Below are positions 9,332 to 17,428 of a DNA stretch of 64,000 bases, in pieces. Source of the DNA: a virus. How positions within the stretch are numbered: the first letter of the stretch is position 1; each line of letters begins with the position of its first letter. The translations under genes and the position numbers were made by a program. The DNA is taken from positions 1 through 64,000 of IMG/VR virus record IMGVR_UViG_3300005617_000028. The stretch is one strand, 5' to 3'. Below the pieces are notes generated by a model. The model searched no databases. It was not told the origin of the DNA and worked only from the letters and a program-made list of their open reading frames with translations.

Positions 9332-9715
9332 GTGACCGCGGTGGCGTCCGACACCCTCCTGCTGCTGGCTCCCGGCGAAGACGTCGCCCTGGCCGCCGGG
9401 TACCTCGACTGGGGCCCCGTCGCCCCGGCCAGCTCCGCCGACCTGACGTTTCGGGTCGCCAACGACTCCGCCCTCTACACCGCCGGCGCGGTACACGTGT
9501 CGGTGGCCGACACGGACACGCTGGCGGTGCCGTCGGTGGCGGCCCAGCACCTGCTGTCCACCGACGGCAACACCTTCACCGCTGTCCTGGCTCTGGGTGA
9601 TCTGCCACCGGGCATGGCCACGGGGCTGCTGTGGCTGCGTCGGGTCACCGCGGCGGCCGCCCAGCCCGGTTCGTTCACCTTCACCGTGGTGGCCACCGCC
9701 ACCACCTGGCAGTAG
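9332..9715 (+). CDS. Small beta-rich minor tail protein
   Basis: This is a 127-residue protein starting at GTG 9332, four bases after the Dit-like gene. It is almost free of charged clusters and dominated by Ala/Val/Thr strands (LTFRVANDSALYTAGAVHV, FTFTVVATATTW), resembling an immunoglobulin-like single domain. No cysteine, membrane segment or catalytic motif is visible. Its position inside the minor tail block makes a decoration or baseplate role the best guess. Confidence 0.6.
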   Translation: MTAVASDTLLLLAPGEDVALAAGYLDWGPVAPASSADLTFRVANDSALYTAGAVHVSVADTDTLAVPSVAAQHLLSTDGNTFTAVLALGDLPPGMATGLLWLRRVTAAAAQPGSFTFTVVATATTWQ

Positions 9716-9727
9716 GAGAGGCACACC

Positions 9728-10171
9728 ATGACCGCCATCGCGTTGCCGTACAACCAGTTGGGCCTGCACTTCGGCAACGGAGTGATCAACTTTACCGCTG
9801 GCGGATTGTCCGTGCTGCTGACCACCGCCGCGTACACGCCCAACGTGGACACCCACGCCTTCCTGACCGACGTCACCAACGAGGTGGTCGGCACCGGCTA
9901 CACCGCCGGTGGGGCGCCCCTGACCGGCGTGGGTTGGGCGTTCGACCCGGCCACCCACCGCACCGTTCTCACCGCCGACCCCACCGTCTGGCCGGTGGCC
10001 ACGTTCACCGCCCGTTACGCCGTACTGCACATGTCCTACGGCGCCCCTGAGATCTGCCCCCTGATCGGATTCGTCGACTTCGGCGCGGACGAGTCACCGG
10101 TGGGAATGGACTTCACCCTGACCTGGGCGAACCTCGCCGCTGGGGGGATCTTCCGGACGCTGCCCGAGTGA
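9728..10171 (+). CDS. Minor tail protein, hypothetical
   Basis: This 147-residue protein starts at ATG 9728 after AGGAGAGG. Composition is Thr/Val/Gly-rich with aromatic-ended strands (AIALPYNQLGLHFGNG, VGWAFDPATHRTVL), which suggests a beta-sandwich virion protein. The stop overlaps the next start by four bases (GTGA), so it is coupled to the large minor tail gene. I do not recognise a named family. Confidence 0.6.
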   Translation: MTAIALPYNQLGLHFGNGVINFTAGGLSVLLTTAAYTPNVDTHAFLTDVTNEVVGTGYTAGGAPLTGVGWAFDPATHRTVLTADPTVWPVATFTARYAVLHMSYGAPEICPLIGFVDFGADESPVGMDFTLTWANLAAGGIFRTLPE

Positions 10172-11754
10172 GCGCCTACACCAACACTCCCACCGGAGCC
10201 GCCCCCGGCGTGGCCGCCACCACCGCCAACACTGGCGGCGCCTGCGGTGACGCGCTGACCGTCAACGTGGCCGGCGCCGGTGCGGTCACCTTCGACGACA
10301 GCGCCGGCCCGCTCGCCTACAAGATCGAGGGAATGTTTGACGGCGGCTCGGCGATGGCCACCATCGGCTGGGACTGGGACCCCACCGACCGGGGCGGCGG
10401 GCGGATGGAGCTGTACCTGCCCGCCTATCCGCCACCCGAATCAGGGGTGCTGGTGTTGGCGGTGCTCGCCCCGCAGATCGGGCACCTCTACGTCGACGCT
10501 GACGGCCTGCTTGTCGTCAATCCGGTGGCCGGCGGTACCCTGCCCGGCTCGACCCTGCCGGTACCGCTGAATACCTGGTTCCGCATCGAGTGGGACATCA
10601 CCCACACCAACCCCGACGGCGCCTACCTATTCGCGGTGTTTGCCGACCTGACCAGCGAGACACCCACCGAAACGTTCGGCTCCGTGCAGACCTGGCCCTA
10701 CCCGTACCCGTTCTACCAGGCCACCTTCGGCCAGGAGGCGGTGTACGCCGACGGAACCTACTGGATCGGCAACATCACCATCAACGACACCGGCCTGCCC
10801 GGATCGGTTCCCCCGCCCCCGGCGCCGGTGGTGCTTGACGCAGTTCCGTTCGGGCTGACCCTGGCCAGCAACGCGCCGGTGGCGAGCAGCGTGGCGCCGC
10901 TGAACGTGGCCTGTCCGGGCGGCGGTCTGATTCTGGCGAGCGCCGCACCCGTTGTCGCCCTCACCATCGGTGCCCAGCCACCCCCGATGAGCCTCCTGCT
11001 GGGCATGACCGCACCACCGCATCCGTACTGGGCGCCGCCGCCTCCGCGCCTGGTGCACCCGGACTGCGCACGCTTCGGGCTGCGCCTGGGCGGCAGCACC
11101 GCACGGATCAGTCTGGCCGGAGTTGATCTGCGGGCCCCCGCCGCGGCCGCCGTAATGGCCGCCACGACGCCCGTGTTTCTCGTCACCGTCCGCGCGCCCA
11201 CCGGCCCGGACGGGCTGGTCGTGGCGGTGCAGGTCGCGTCTGAGGTCACCTTCGCCGCACCCACCATGACCATCTACGGCGATGTGAGCGACACGTCGGG
11301 GGCCCTGTCGACCCAGCTGGTCGCCACCGCCCCGCTGGCGCCGGGCACATGGTGGTGGCGCGCCGCGATCGTGCCCGGCCGGTACACCGCGCCAGCCACC
11401 TTCACCGTCAACCCCACCGCCGGGATCGCCACCGCCGCCGGCCATTGGTCCGTTGACCCGGCCGCCGACCCGGCGCCGCACCTGTGGTTGCTCACCCCGC
11501 CACACGGACAGGTCGGTGACACGGTCACGGCCGTCGGCGCTGGTCTGGCCGCAACCCTCAGCGCCACCCTCGGTGGTGTCCCCGCCCCGGTCACCGCGGT
11601 CCGGGTGGTGGCGCCCGGGGTGGATGCCTATACCGGCGGCCGGATCATCGATGCCGTCACCGGAGATGTCACCGTCGGCCACGATGAGGTGGACGTAACC
11701 ATCCCGCCCGGGACGGGATCTCCCGGTGGACCATTGCTGCTGGTGGGGAGCTGA
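10168..11754 (+). CDS. Minor tail protein with lectin-like and IPT/TIG-like domains
   Basis: A 528-residue protein. Residues about 20-210 look like a concanavalin/LamG-type beta-sandwich (YKIEGMFDGGSA, FRIEWDITHTN, YWIGNITIND). Pro-rich linkers follow. Residues about 330-420 carry an Ig/fibronectin-like segment and the C-terminus has HGQVGDTVTAVGAGL ... LGGVPAPVTAV, which fits an IPT/TIG fold. Such multi-domain proteins at this locus are host-binding tail fibres or baseplate adhesins. It is coupled to both neighbours (overlap of 4 bases upstream, 5-base gap downstream). Confidence 0.6.
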   Translation: MSAYTNTPTGAAPGVAATTANTGGACGDALTVNVAGAGAVTFDDSAGPLAYKIEGMFDGGSAMATIGWDWDPTDRGGGRMELYLPAYPPPESGVLVLAVLAPQIGHLYVDADGLLVVNPVAGGTLPGSTLPVPLNTWFRIEWDITHTNPDGAYLFAVFADLTSETPTETFGSVQTWPYPYPFYQATFGQEAVYADGTYWIGNITINDTGLPGSVPPPPAPVVLDAVPFGLTLASNAPVASSVAPLNVACPGGGLILASAAPVVALTIGAQPPPMSLLLGMTAPPHPYWAPPPPRLVHPDCARFGLRLGGSTARISLAGVDLRAPAAAAVMAATTPVFLVTVRAPTGPDGLVVAVQVASEVTFAAPTMTIYGDVSDTSGALSTQLVATAPLAPGTWWWRAAIVPGRYTAPATFTVNPTAGIATAAGHWSVDPAADPAPHLWLLTPPHGQVGDTVTAVGAGLAATLSATLGGVPAPVTAVRVVAPGVDAYTGGRIIDAVTGDVTVGHDEVDVTIPPGTGSPGGPLLLVGS

Positions 11755-11759
11755 CCACG

Positions 11760-13232
11760 GTGACCGTGTCCAATCCGCTCTTCCTCACCGTCTCCGACAC
11801 CTCCACCACGCCGGGCAGCGGTTTCGAGGTGCTGGTCTACCCGCTCACCGACCTGGCCCACCCGCTGGCCGTCATCACCGAATACACCGCCCTGACCTTC
11901 ATGGTGGAACTGTCCGGGGTGGGCGCCGGTTCGGTGAGCATGGACGACGACTCACCGATGTGGAACCGGCGCCTGCGCGACGGCCGCCCGATGCGGGCCC
12001 TGCGGGACGGCGGCTTCGTGTGGGAGGTCCGCATCGACGGGATCATCGTCGCGCAGTGGCTGTCCGGCCAGGTGGACGAAACCCGCGAGAACACCGACGC
12101 CACCCATTCTGTCGTCGTGGCCGGGCCCGGTACCGGCGCTGTGTTGACCTGGGCGAAGATCATGCCACCCAACTTCCCCGCGGCGGCGGTCAAACCCAAT
12201 GCGCCACTGTCGTGGGGCTTCACCTCCAAGACGCCGGCGATGTCGATCTTCGGGTTGTTTCTCCGCGCCGCCAAGGCCCGGGGAGTGTGTTCGTTCGTCA
12301 CCCCGACGTTCACGGACACACATGACTCGGCCGGGATGATGTGGGCGGATGTGGCCCACCCCTACACCCGCCCATCCAACCTGCCCTACGCGCCGGAACT
12401 GGGTACCGACCTGCTCACCGCGCTCAACGTGGCCACCGGTGTGGATCCTGACCAGGCCACCGGCATGCGCGCCGAATGGGTGATGTGGCCCGGATTCCGG
12501 TTGGACGCGCGCCCCACCGTCGGCGTGCACCGGGAAACGCAGGTGATTTTCGGCGAGCCGGCCGTACTGGGGGTGGACCGGACCCGGGTCCGCGACGCCA
12601 TCGCCAACACGGTGGCCATCCGCGACCTCTACGGCGGTATCTCCATCGCCACCGACACCGTCTCAGAAGCTCGGTGGGGTCGCCGGGAGTTGCTACAGGT
12701 GCGGGCCAACTTCACCGACCCACCCAGGCGCCGGGCCATCGCCGCCAACCAGCTGGCCGCACTCTCGCAGGAGAAGTCCAGCTGGACGATCAGCGTGCCG
12801 TACAACTCGCCCCGGCGGCGGCCCTTCATCAACTACCACCTGGGCGACTGGGTCGGCATCGACTCGGTCGACCCGGCCACCGGGGTGTCCACGGTGGACG
12901 CCTACCGGGTGATGGCGATCGCGGTGTCCGTGGACGCCACCAACGACAGCGCTCCCACGGTGGAACTCACCTTGCAGTCGGCGCTGGACGCCTACAGCCT
13001 CACCCTGCAACGGCGCCTCACCGCCATCGTCAACTCGGTCGTCAACGGCGCCCCACCGGTCATCCACGTCCCGGCGGGCACGTCCGACAACTCGCCGCTG
13101 GTCTACGACGCCGCCACCAACACCTGGGGCCCTGGCACCTGGGGTGCCGGAGCCGGCCTCCCGCCGGTGTTCATCCAGCCCACCGACCCTGGCACGGCCG
13201 CCCCGGTGGGCTACCTGTGGTACCAGACCTGA
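11760..13232 (+). CDS. Minor tail protein, ReqiPepy6 Gp37-like
   Basis: This 490-residue protein opens with a beta-rich domain typical of baseplate hub proteins of actinophages: a strand pair around FMVELSGVGAGSVSMDDDSP followed by FVWEVRIDGIIVAQW, matching what I know of the Siphovirus ReqiPepy6 Gp37-like family. The middle has nuclease-free alpha/beta segments, and the C-terminus is a short Pro/Gly tail ending near a Trp-Tyr motif. It is the last gene of the tail block; the downstream 136 bases are AT-rich and hold no gene. Confidence 0.65.
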   Translation: MTVSNPLFLTVSDTSTTPGSGFEVLVYPLTDLAHPLAVITEYTALTFMVELSGVGAGSVSMDDDSPMWNRRLRDGRPMRALRDGGFVWEVRIDGIIVAQWLSGQVDETRENTDATHSVVVAGPGTGAVLTWAKIMPPNFPAAAVKPNAPLSWGFTSKTPAMSIFGLFLRAAKARGVCSFVTPTFTDTHDSAGMMWADVAHPYTRPSNLPYAPELGTDLLTALNVATGVDPDQATGMRAEWVMWPGFRLDARPTVGVHRETQVIFGEPAVLGVDRTRVRDAIANTVAIRDLYGGISIATDTVSEARWGRRELLQVRANFTDPPRRRAIAANQLAALSQEKSSWTISVPYNSPRRRPFINYHLGDWVGIDSVDPATGVSTVDAYRVMAIAVSVDATNDSAPTVELTLQSALDAYSLTLQRRLTAIVNSVVNGAPPVIHVPAGTSDNSPLVYDAATNTWGPGTWGAGAGLPPVFIQPTDPGTAAPVGYLWYQT

Positions 13233-13368
13233 GCCCATGTTTCCCCTGGAAATGTGAATCCTATTGTTGCCCTCGGTCCACTCGTGAATGACGAATAATG
13301 ACTGAGCCAGGATTCGCGGCACATACTGCGAGTAATAATGATCGCGAACGAAACTGAAGGGATTCACC
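13233..13368 (+). promoter_or_regulatory. AT-rich intergenic region after the tail block
   Basis: These 136 bases separate tail genes from the small membrane protein. They are clearly more AT-rich than the surroundings and hold two similar stretches, CGAATAATGACTG (about 13289) and GAGTAATAATGATCG (about 13331), either of which could supply a -10 element. I read this as a promoter region; no hairpin terminator was evident. Confidence 0.4.
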
Positions 13369-13737
13369 ATGGAGTTTCTGCCCATCGCGGCGATGGCCAT
13401 CCTGACTGTGAAGGTCGTCGACTTTCTGCGGTACTTCCGGGCACTGGCCGAACCCACCACCCGGTCCGCGGGCCTCAACGGTGTGTTGACCCAGCTGGGT
13501 GCCTGGTTGGCGGGTGTGGTGGTGGTTTCACTCGTCGCCCACACCAACTGGGCCGGTGAGGTGATGGTCGGGACGTACCCGGTGGCGAAGCTGGGCTTCT
13601 GGTCCCTGGTGTTCTTCGGCATGTCGACCGCGTCGGTCGGGTCGTTGGCCATCGACTTCAAGAAGGCTCTCGACAATAGCCAGAGCGCTGTCATTCCGGT
13701 ACTGGTAGCCGTCCCCAGCACCACTGAATCCGGGTAG
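13369..13737 (+). CDS. Small membrane protein, holin candidate
   Basis: This 122-residue protein starts at ATG 13369 after GAAGGG. It has three hydrophobic segments at about residues 3-18, 43-60 and 75-95, short polar loops and a soluble tail, and no signal-peptidase site. Position just after the tail genes and the size fit an actinophage holin. However, no endolysin is encoded next to it or recognisable elsewhere in the window, so the holin call is only positional. Confidence 0.5.
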   Translation: MEFLPIAAMAILTVKVVDFLRYFRALAEPTTRSAGLNGVLTQLGAWLAGVVVVSLVAHTNWAGEVMVGTYPVAKLGFWSLVFFGMSTASVGSLAIDFKKALDNSQSAVIPVLVAVPSTTESG

Positions 13738-13747
13738 GAGCGCCGGA

Positions 13748-14185
13748 GTGACCTCAGTCGCCACGGGGAACGCCCCGGTTTTCGACCTGACCGACCTGGA
13801 CACGTTCCAGAGCCGCATCGACGCGGCGATGAACGCTTTCCGCCGCGACGCGGGCTATGCCGCCAGCATGGCCCGGGCCGCGGTGGTGATCGCCACCAAA
13901 CGCCGCGCGGGCAGTGCCCGCACCACGCTGCGCGCGGCGGAACTGGCCGCCCACGCCGAATGCGTGGCGGCGGGAACGTTCGCCTGCCACGCGGTCAGCC
14001 CGTGCGGGGTGGGTGACTGCAAATTCGCGGTGGACGGCATGGCCGCCCTGACCGTGGCGGGGGAATCCGGGACCGGCCGCCGCCCGCAGGCTGACAGCAA
14101 CGGGTCGTACAGCATGGCCCCCGCGGTGACCGCTCTGACGCGCCAGCTGGCCACGACACCGCAACGGTTCGGGTCGGCCGCGTAG
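13748..14185 (+). CDS. Hypothetical protein with Cys cluster
   Basis: A 145-residue protein with an Ala-rich helical N-terminus (about 1-75) followed by C-x5-C-x5-C-x4-C spacing (CVAAGTFACHAVSPCGVGDC), which could bind a metal. The C-terminal 45 residues look disordered. It starts at GTG 13748, shortly after the membrane protein and 8 bases before the helicase, so it probably belongs to the same transcript. I do not recognise a family. Confidence 0.55.
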   Translation: MTSVATGNAPVFDLTDLDTFQSRIDAAMNAFRRDAGYAASMARAAVVIATKRRAGSARTTLRAAELAAHAECVAAGTFACHAVSPCGVGDCKFAVDGMAALTVAGESGTGRRPQADSNGSYSMAPAVTALTRQLATTPQRFGSAA

Positions 14186-14193
14186 ACAACAGC

Positions 14194-15843
14194 GTGGAGC
14201 CACTGCTGGTCGACGTTCGTGCCATACCGGTACCGACCCGGCTGGCCGCCGCTGACCAGATCCGGAGCCTGACCAACTTCGCGCTGCCCGAGCTGGACTG
14301 GTTCAACTCCGCTCCCTGCCCGCGCCACACCAGCATCGAAGAAGGCGGCGTGCAGTTCCCGCCGTGCCGCCGCTGCGGGGTGCGGCTGCGTAAACACCAG
14401 CGGGTCGGGGTGGCCTGGTTGTACATGCGTGGCCACGGCCTGATCGCTGATTCCACCGGAACCGGCAAGACCAGCCAGGCGGCCGGGTTGCTCGCGGTGC
14501 TGAAACAGACCGGCGAACTGGACCAGCACCGGGCGGTCATCATCGTGCGGCCGGCGGTGCTCACCCAGTGGGTGGCCGAACTGAGCCGGTTCGTGCCGCG
14601 GCTGCAGGTGGTCACCGCCACCGGTACCCGCCCGCAGCGCATCGAGACGTACCTGGCCGGCTGGCACGTGCTGATCACCGGCTTCCAGATGCTGGTCCGT
14701 GACCTGGATCTGATGCCCCACTTCGCCATCGGCACGGTCATCGTCGATGACGTCGACCCGCTGCGCAACGCCGCCAACCAGACCGCGTACGCCATCAAAC
14801 GCCTCGCCCGCAGCGCCACCCGGGTGGCCATCTTCACCGCCACACCGCTGCAGAAGCGGCTGGAGGAGCTGCATTCGGTGTTCGAGCCGATCGGCGGCCT
14901 GGCCACCCTGGGCACCGCCACCGCGTTCCGGCACCGGTACCTGCGGGAGGAGCGGGTGCGCATGTACAGCCCCAGCGCCGGCCGGATGGTCAACATGCGT
15001 AAGACGGTGGGCTACCAGAACCTGGACGAGTTCATCGCCAAGATCCGGCCGCTGACCCTGCGGCGTACCGCCGACGACATCGACGACGTGGACCTGCCGG
15101 TGATCGCCCCACCCAACAACGTGTTCCTGGACCTGCACCCGGCCCAGCGGCAGCGCTACGACGAGCTGCGCACCGGCGTCCTGAAGATCATCCGGGCGGA
15201 GGGCACCACCGTCACCCGGGCCCGCGCGGTGTCGATGTTCCTCTACGGCGCGCAGATCTGCGCCGGTTTGGCGACCCTCGGCGACCCGGACGGGCCGGGC
15301 GCGTCGGTGAAACTGGACTGGGTCCTGCGCACCCTGGAAGGTGACCTGTCCGAGGAGAAGGTCCTCGTCTTCACCCAGTTCACCAACACCGCCGCGGTCC
15401 TGGCCGCCCGCCTCGACGCCGCCGGCATCGGCCACGTCCTGTTCTGGGGCCGCGAATCGTCCAAGGCGGTCCGCTCCGGCGCGGTGGAACGGTTCTGGAC
15501 CGATCCGGCCTGCCGGGTGCTGATCGGTACCTCCGCCATCGAACAGGGCCTCAACCTGCAGGTGGCCCGACACCTGATCAACGTCGACCAGCTGATGAAC
15601 CCGGCCCGGATGCAGCAACTGGTCGGGCGCATCAAACGCGACGGCAGCGCCTACCGGACGGTGTACGTGCACAACCTGCTCACCCGCGGCACCCAGGAGG
15701 AGAACTACCTGGAAGTGCTCAGCCGCGAACAGGCCCTCGCCGACTTCATCTGGTCCGAATCCAACGAGCTGTACGCCGCACTGAGCCCGCTGGCCCTGCT
15801 GCAACTGGTCGGCGGCACCATCCGGGCTGGAGGAACCCGATGA
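14194..15843 (+). CDS. SNF2-type DNA helicase/ATPase
   Basis: A 549-residue superfamily 2 enzyme. A short Cys-containing N-terminus (CPRH, CRRCG) precedes a Q-motif-like LRKHQRVGVAWLY (65-77), Walker A GTGKT (89-93), motif II VIVDDVDP (about 183-190), motif III TATPLQ, and C-terminal motifs including FTQFTN, GTSAIEQGLNLQ and QLVGRIKRDG. Motif II reads DDVD instead of DEAH, which is unusual. Proteins like this remodel or unwind DNA during phage replication or recombination. The GTG start follows the previous stop by 8 bases, and the stop overlaps the next gene by 4. Confidence 0.85.
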   Translation: MEPLLVDVRAIPVPTRLAAADQIRSLTNFALPELDWFNSAPCPRHTSIEEGGVQFPPCRRCGVRLRKHQRVGVAWLYMRGHGLIADSTGTGKTSQAAGLLAVLKQTGELDQHRAVIIVRPAVLTQWVAELSRFVPRLQVVTATGTRPQRIETYLAGWHVLITGFQMLVRDLDLMPHFAIGTVIVDDVDPLRNAANQTAYAIKRLARSATRVAIFTATPLQKRLEELHSVFEPIGGLATLGTATAFRHRYLREERVRMYSPSAGRMVNMRKTVGYQNLDEFIAKIRPLTLRRTADDIDDVDLPVIAPPNNVFLDLHPAQRQRYDELRTGVLKIIRAEGTTVTRARAVSMFLYGAQICAGLATLGDPDGPGASVKLDWVLRTLEGDLSEEKVLVFTQFTNTAAVLAARLDAAGIGHVLFWGRESSKAVRSGAVERFWTDPACRVLIGTSAIEQGLNLQVARHLINVDQLMNPARMQQLVGRIKRDGSAYRTVYVHNLLTRGTQEENYLEVLSREQALADFIWSESNELYAALSPLALLQLVGGTIRAGGTR

Positions 15844-16130
15844 ACCGTGACTCCCGCGACGGCTGCCCCCTGCACGGGCGGCACATCCCGGTCCCGCACA
15901 CCCTCGTCGCCTACCTGGTCCTGCCGGCCAGCCACGGCGGTGTCAACGAACCCGACAACGTCGTCCTGATCTGCCCCACCGGCCACGCCAACACCCGCCA
16001 ACTACTCAACCTGCTGCTGGTCGCCCAGGGTGTGGTGCCCTACGCCGCCCTGCAGACCTACGCCCGCGGAGAGCGGGACCTGGCCCAGCGCAGCTTCACC
16101 GCCATCACCGCGGTGGTGGCCCGTGGCTGA
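15840..16130 (+). CDS. HNH-like small protein
   Basis: This 96-residue protein begins in the helicase stop (ATGA). It has CPLHGRH at the N-terminus and NVVLICPTGHANTRQLL in the middle, the order C-x2-H ... N-x4-C-x2-GHxN seen in compact HNH (beta-beta-alpha metal) nucleases. The first zinc knuckle is incomplete, so it could be an inactive or very reduced version. Location between helicase and sigma factor suggests a replication or packaging helper. The next gene starts within its last three codons. Confidence 0.55.
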   Translation: MNRDSRDGCPLHGRHIPVPHTLVAYLVLPASHGGVNEPDNVVLICPTGHANTRQLLNLLLVAQGVVPYAALQTYARGERDLAQRSFTAITAVVARG

Positions 16131-16833
16131 ACAGGTCCGGCTGGACCCGGCGGTGGAGGCGATGATCCATGAACACATGGGGCTGGCCCAGTCACTGGCC
16201 CAGCAGGTGTGGCGCGGCGCCCCGCACGCCCTCGACCTGGACGAGCTGCGCGCCATCGCCTACCTGGGCCTGGTGTCCGCCGCCCGACGGTGGCGACCGT
16301 ACTGCACGGAGAAGGGATACTCCCCGGACGCGGTGGAGTACCTGAAAACCTTCATCGTCCGGCGGGTCCGGGGCGCCATCTACGACGCGCTGCGCACCAG
16401 CGACTGGGCCACCCGCAACCTGCGAACCCGGGCCAAAGCGCTGCAGGCCGCCGGCCAGCAACTCGGCGCGTCCTACACCGAACTGGCCGCCCGTACCGGC
16501 ATGAGCGTCAGCGACGTCCGCAACACCGTGCGGGGCATGGCGCGGCGCCCGATCAGCCTGGAAGGCCAGGACCCGCAGCTCATCGACCCGGAAACCGACG
16601 TCGAATCCACCGTCGTGGTCGACCTGCTGCTGGAGGAGGTGGTCGCCACCCTGGCCGCCCTGCCACCCCAGCAGCAGCTGGTGATGACGCTGCACTACTT
16701 CGAAGGCAACCAGCTCCAACACGTGGCCCGGCTGATGGGCATCACCGAAACGCTCGCCTCACAGCTGCACGCTGACGCGGTCCTGGCCGTGCACAGCGTC
16801 CTCATCGCCGCCGTCGCAGGAGACCACACATGA
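16123..16833 (+). CDS. RNA polymerase sigma-70 family factor (sigma A of three)
   Basis: Start chosen at GTG 16123, giving 236 residues and an 8-base overlap with the HNH-like gene. Region 2 is visible around LDELRAIAYLGLVSAARRW and FIVRRVRGAIYDALRTSDW; region 3 around SYTELAARTGMSVSDVRNTV; region 4 around LPPQQQLVMTLHYFEGNQLQHVARLMGI. This order fits the FliA/WhiG class rather than a minimal ECF factor. It would redirect host polymerase to phage promoters, probably for a timed gene set. The stop overlaps the next start (ATGA). Confidence 0.8.
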   Translation: MAEQVRLDPAVEAMIHEHMGLAQSLAQQVWRGAPHALDLDELRAIAYLGLVSAARRWRPYCTEKGYSPDAVEYLKTFIVRRVRGAIYDALRTSDWATRNLRTRAKALQAAGQQLGASYTELAARTGMSVSDVRNTVRGMARRPISLEGQDPQLIDPETDVESTVVVDLLLEEVVATLAALPPQQQLVMTLHYFEGNQLQHVARLMGITETLASQLHADAVLAVHSVLIAAVAGDHT

Positions 16834-17219
16834 GCACACCCGAGCGCGCCCCCGTATCCCGCATCCCGGTACCCACCATCCCCAATGGACGCATCCAACG
16901 GGCCATCCCGAAGCCGTTCGCCCGGCCGTCCATCACCATCGGCGGCACCGCCGCCGGCGAACCCCGGCGGGCGTGGCGAACCGTGGTCGCCCACGCCGTC
17001 AAAGCTGGCGACATCGTCGCCGACTTCGGCCGGGTCACCGTCGTGTCCGACCAGGTACAGGCGCCTGTCTACCGTTCCGGCCTGACCGCCAGCCAGATCG
17101 CCGACGAGCTGACCTGGGTGGTCACCCTCATCGGCACCGACGTCGGCCATGGCGCCCCGGTGCGGCACCTACATGGCGCGGCCACCGTGTACGCCTTCAT
17201 CCCGGAGGACCAGCCGTGA
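16830..17219 (+). CDS. Hypothetical protein
   Basis: This 129-residue protein begins in the sigma-factor stop. The first 40 residues are Pro/Ile/Arg-rich and likely disordered; residues 45-125 form an alternating strand-helix domain (VKAGDIVADFGRVTVVSD, LTASQIADELTWVVTLIG). No conserved catalytic signature is visible. It is coupled to a 70-residue protein by a GTGA overlap and lies between the sigma factor and the DnaB-type helicase, so a role in transcription or replication control is possible but unproven. Confidence 0.6.
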   Translation: MSTPERAPVSRIPVPTIPNGRIQRAIPKPFARPSITIGGTAAGEPRRAWRTVVAHAVKAGDIVADFGRVTVVSDQVQAPVYRSGLTASQIADELTWVVTLIGTDVGHGAPVRHLHGAATVYAFIPEDQP

Positions 17220-17428
17220 CCCGGCCACTGCCGCCGTACCAGACCAGTGACGGGTTCACCTGGGGCCCGGCCGACGTCGGCCCCTGGGCCACCTTCCCCC
17301 GCGACAACGGCCGCTACCTGGTGATCCGGGTCCGCACCCCCTACCGGCTGGTCGACATCTACGTCTCACCGACCGGGCGTACCGTGCGGGTCTTCCGCGA
17401 CCACACCGAACTGAAAGGCACCCGGTAG
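17216..17428 (+). CDS. Small beta-rich hypothetical protein
   Basis: A 70-residue protein starting at GTG 17216, overlapping both neighbours. Aromatic and basic strands dominate (GRYLVIRVRTPYRLVDIYV, GRTVRVFRDH). It resembles a small single-stranded nucleic-acid-binding barrel in composition only; no family is recognised. Tight coupling to the replicative helicase gene suggests it is co-made with the replisome. Confidence 0.55.
   Translation: MTRPLPPYQTSDGFTWGPADVGPWATFPRDNGRYLVIRVRTPYRLVDIYVSPTGRTVRVFRDHTELKGTR

Noticed and set aside
13855-15804. 649-codon open frame on the minus strand opposite the helicase
   Set aside because: It is the mirror of a clearly conserved helicase gene in GC-rich DNA; its product is Gln/His/Gly-rich with no motif.
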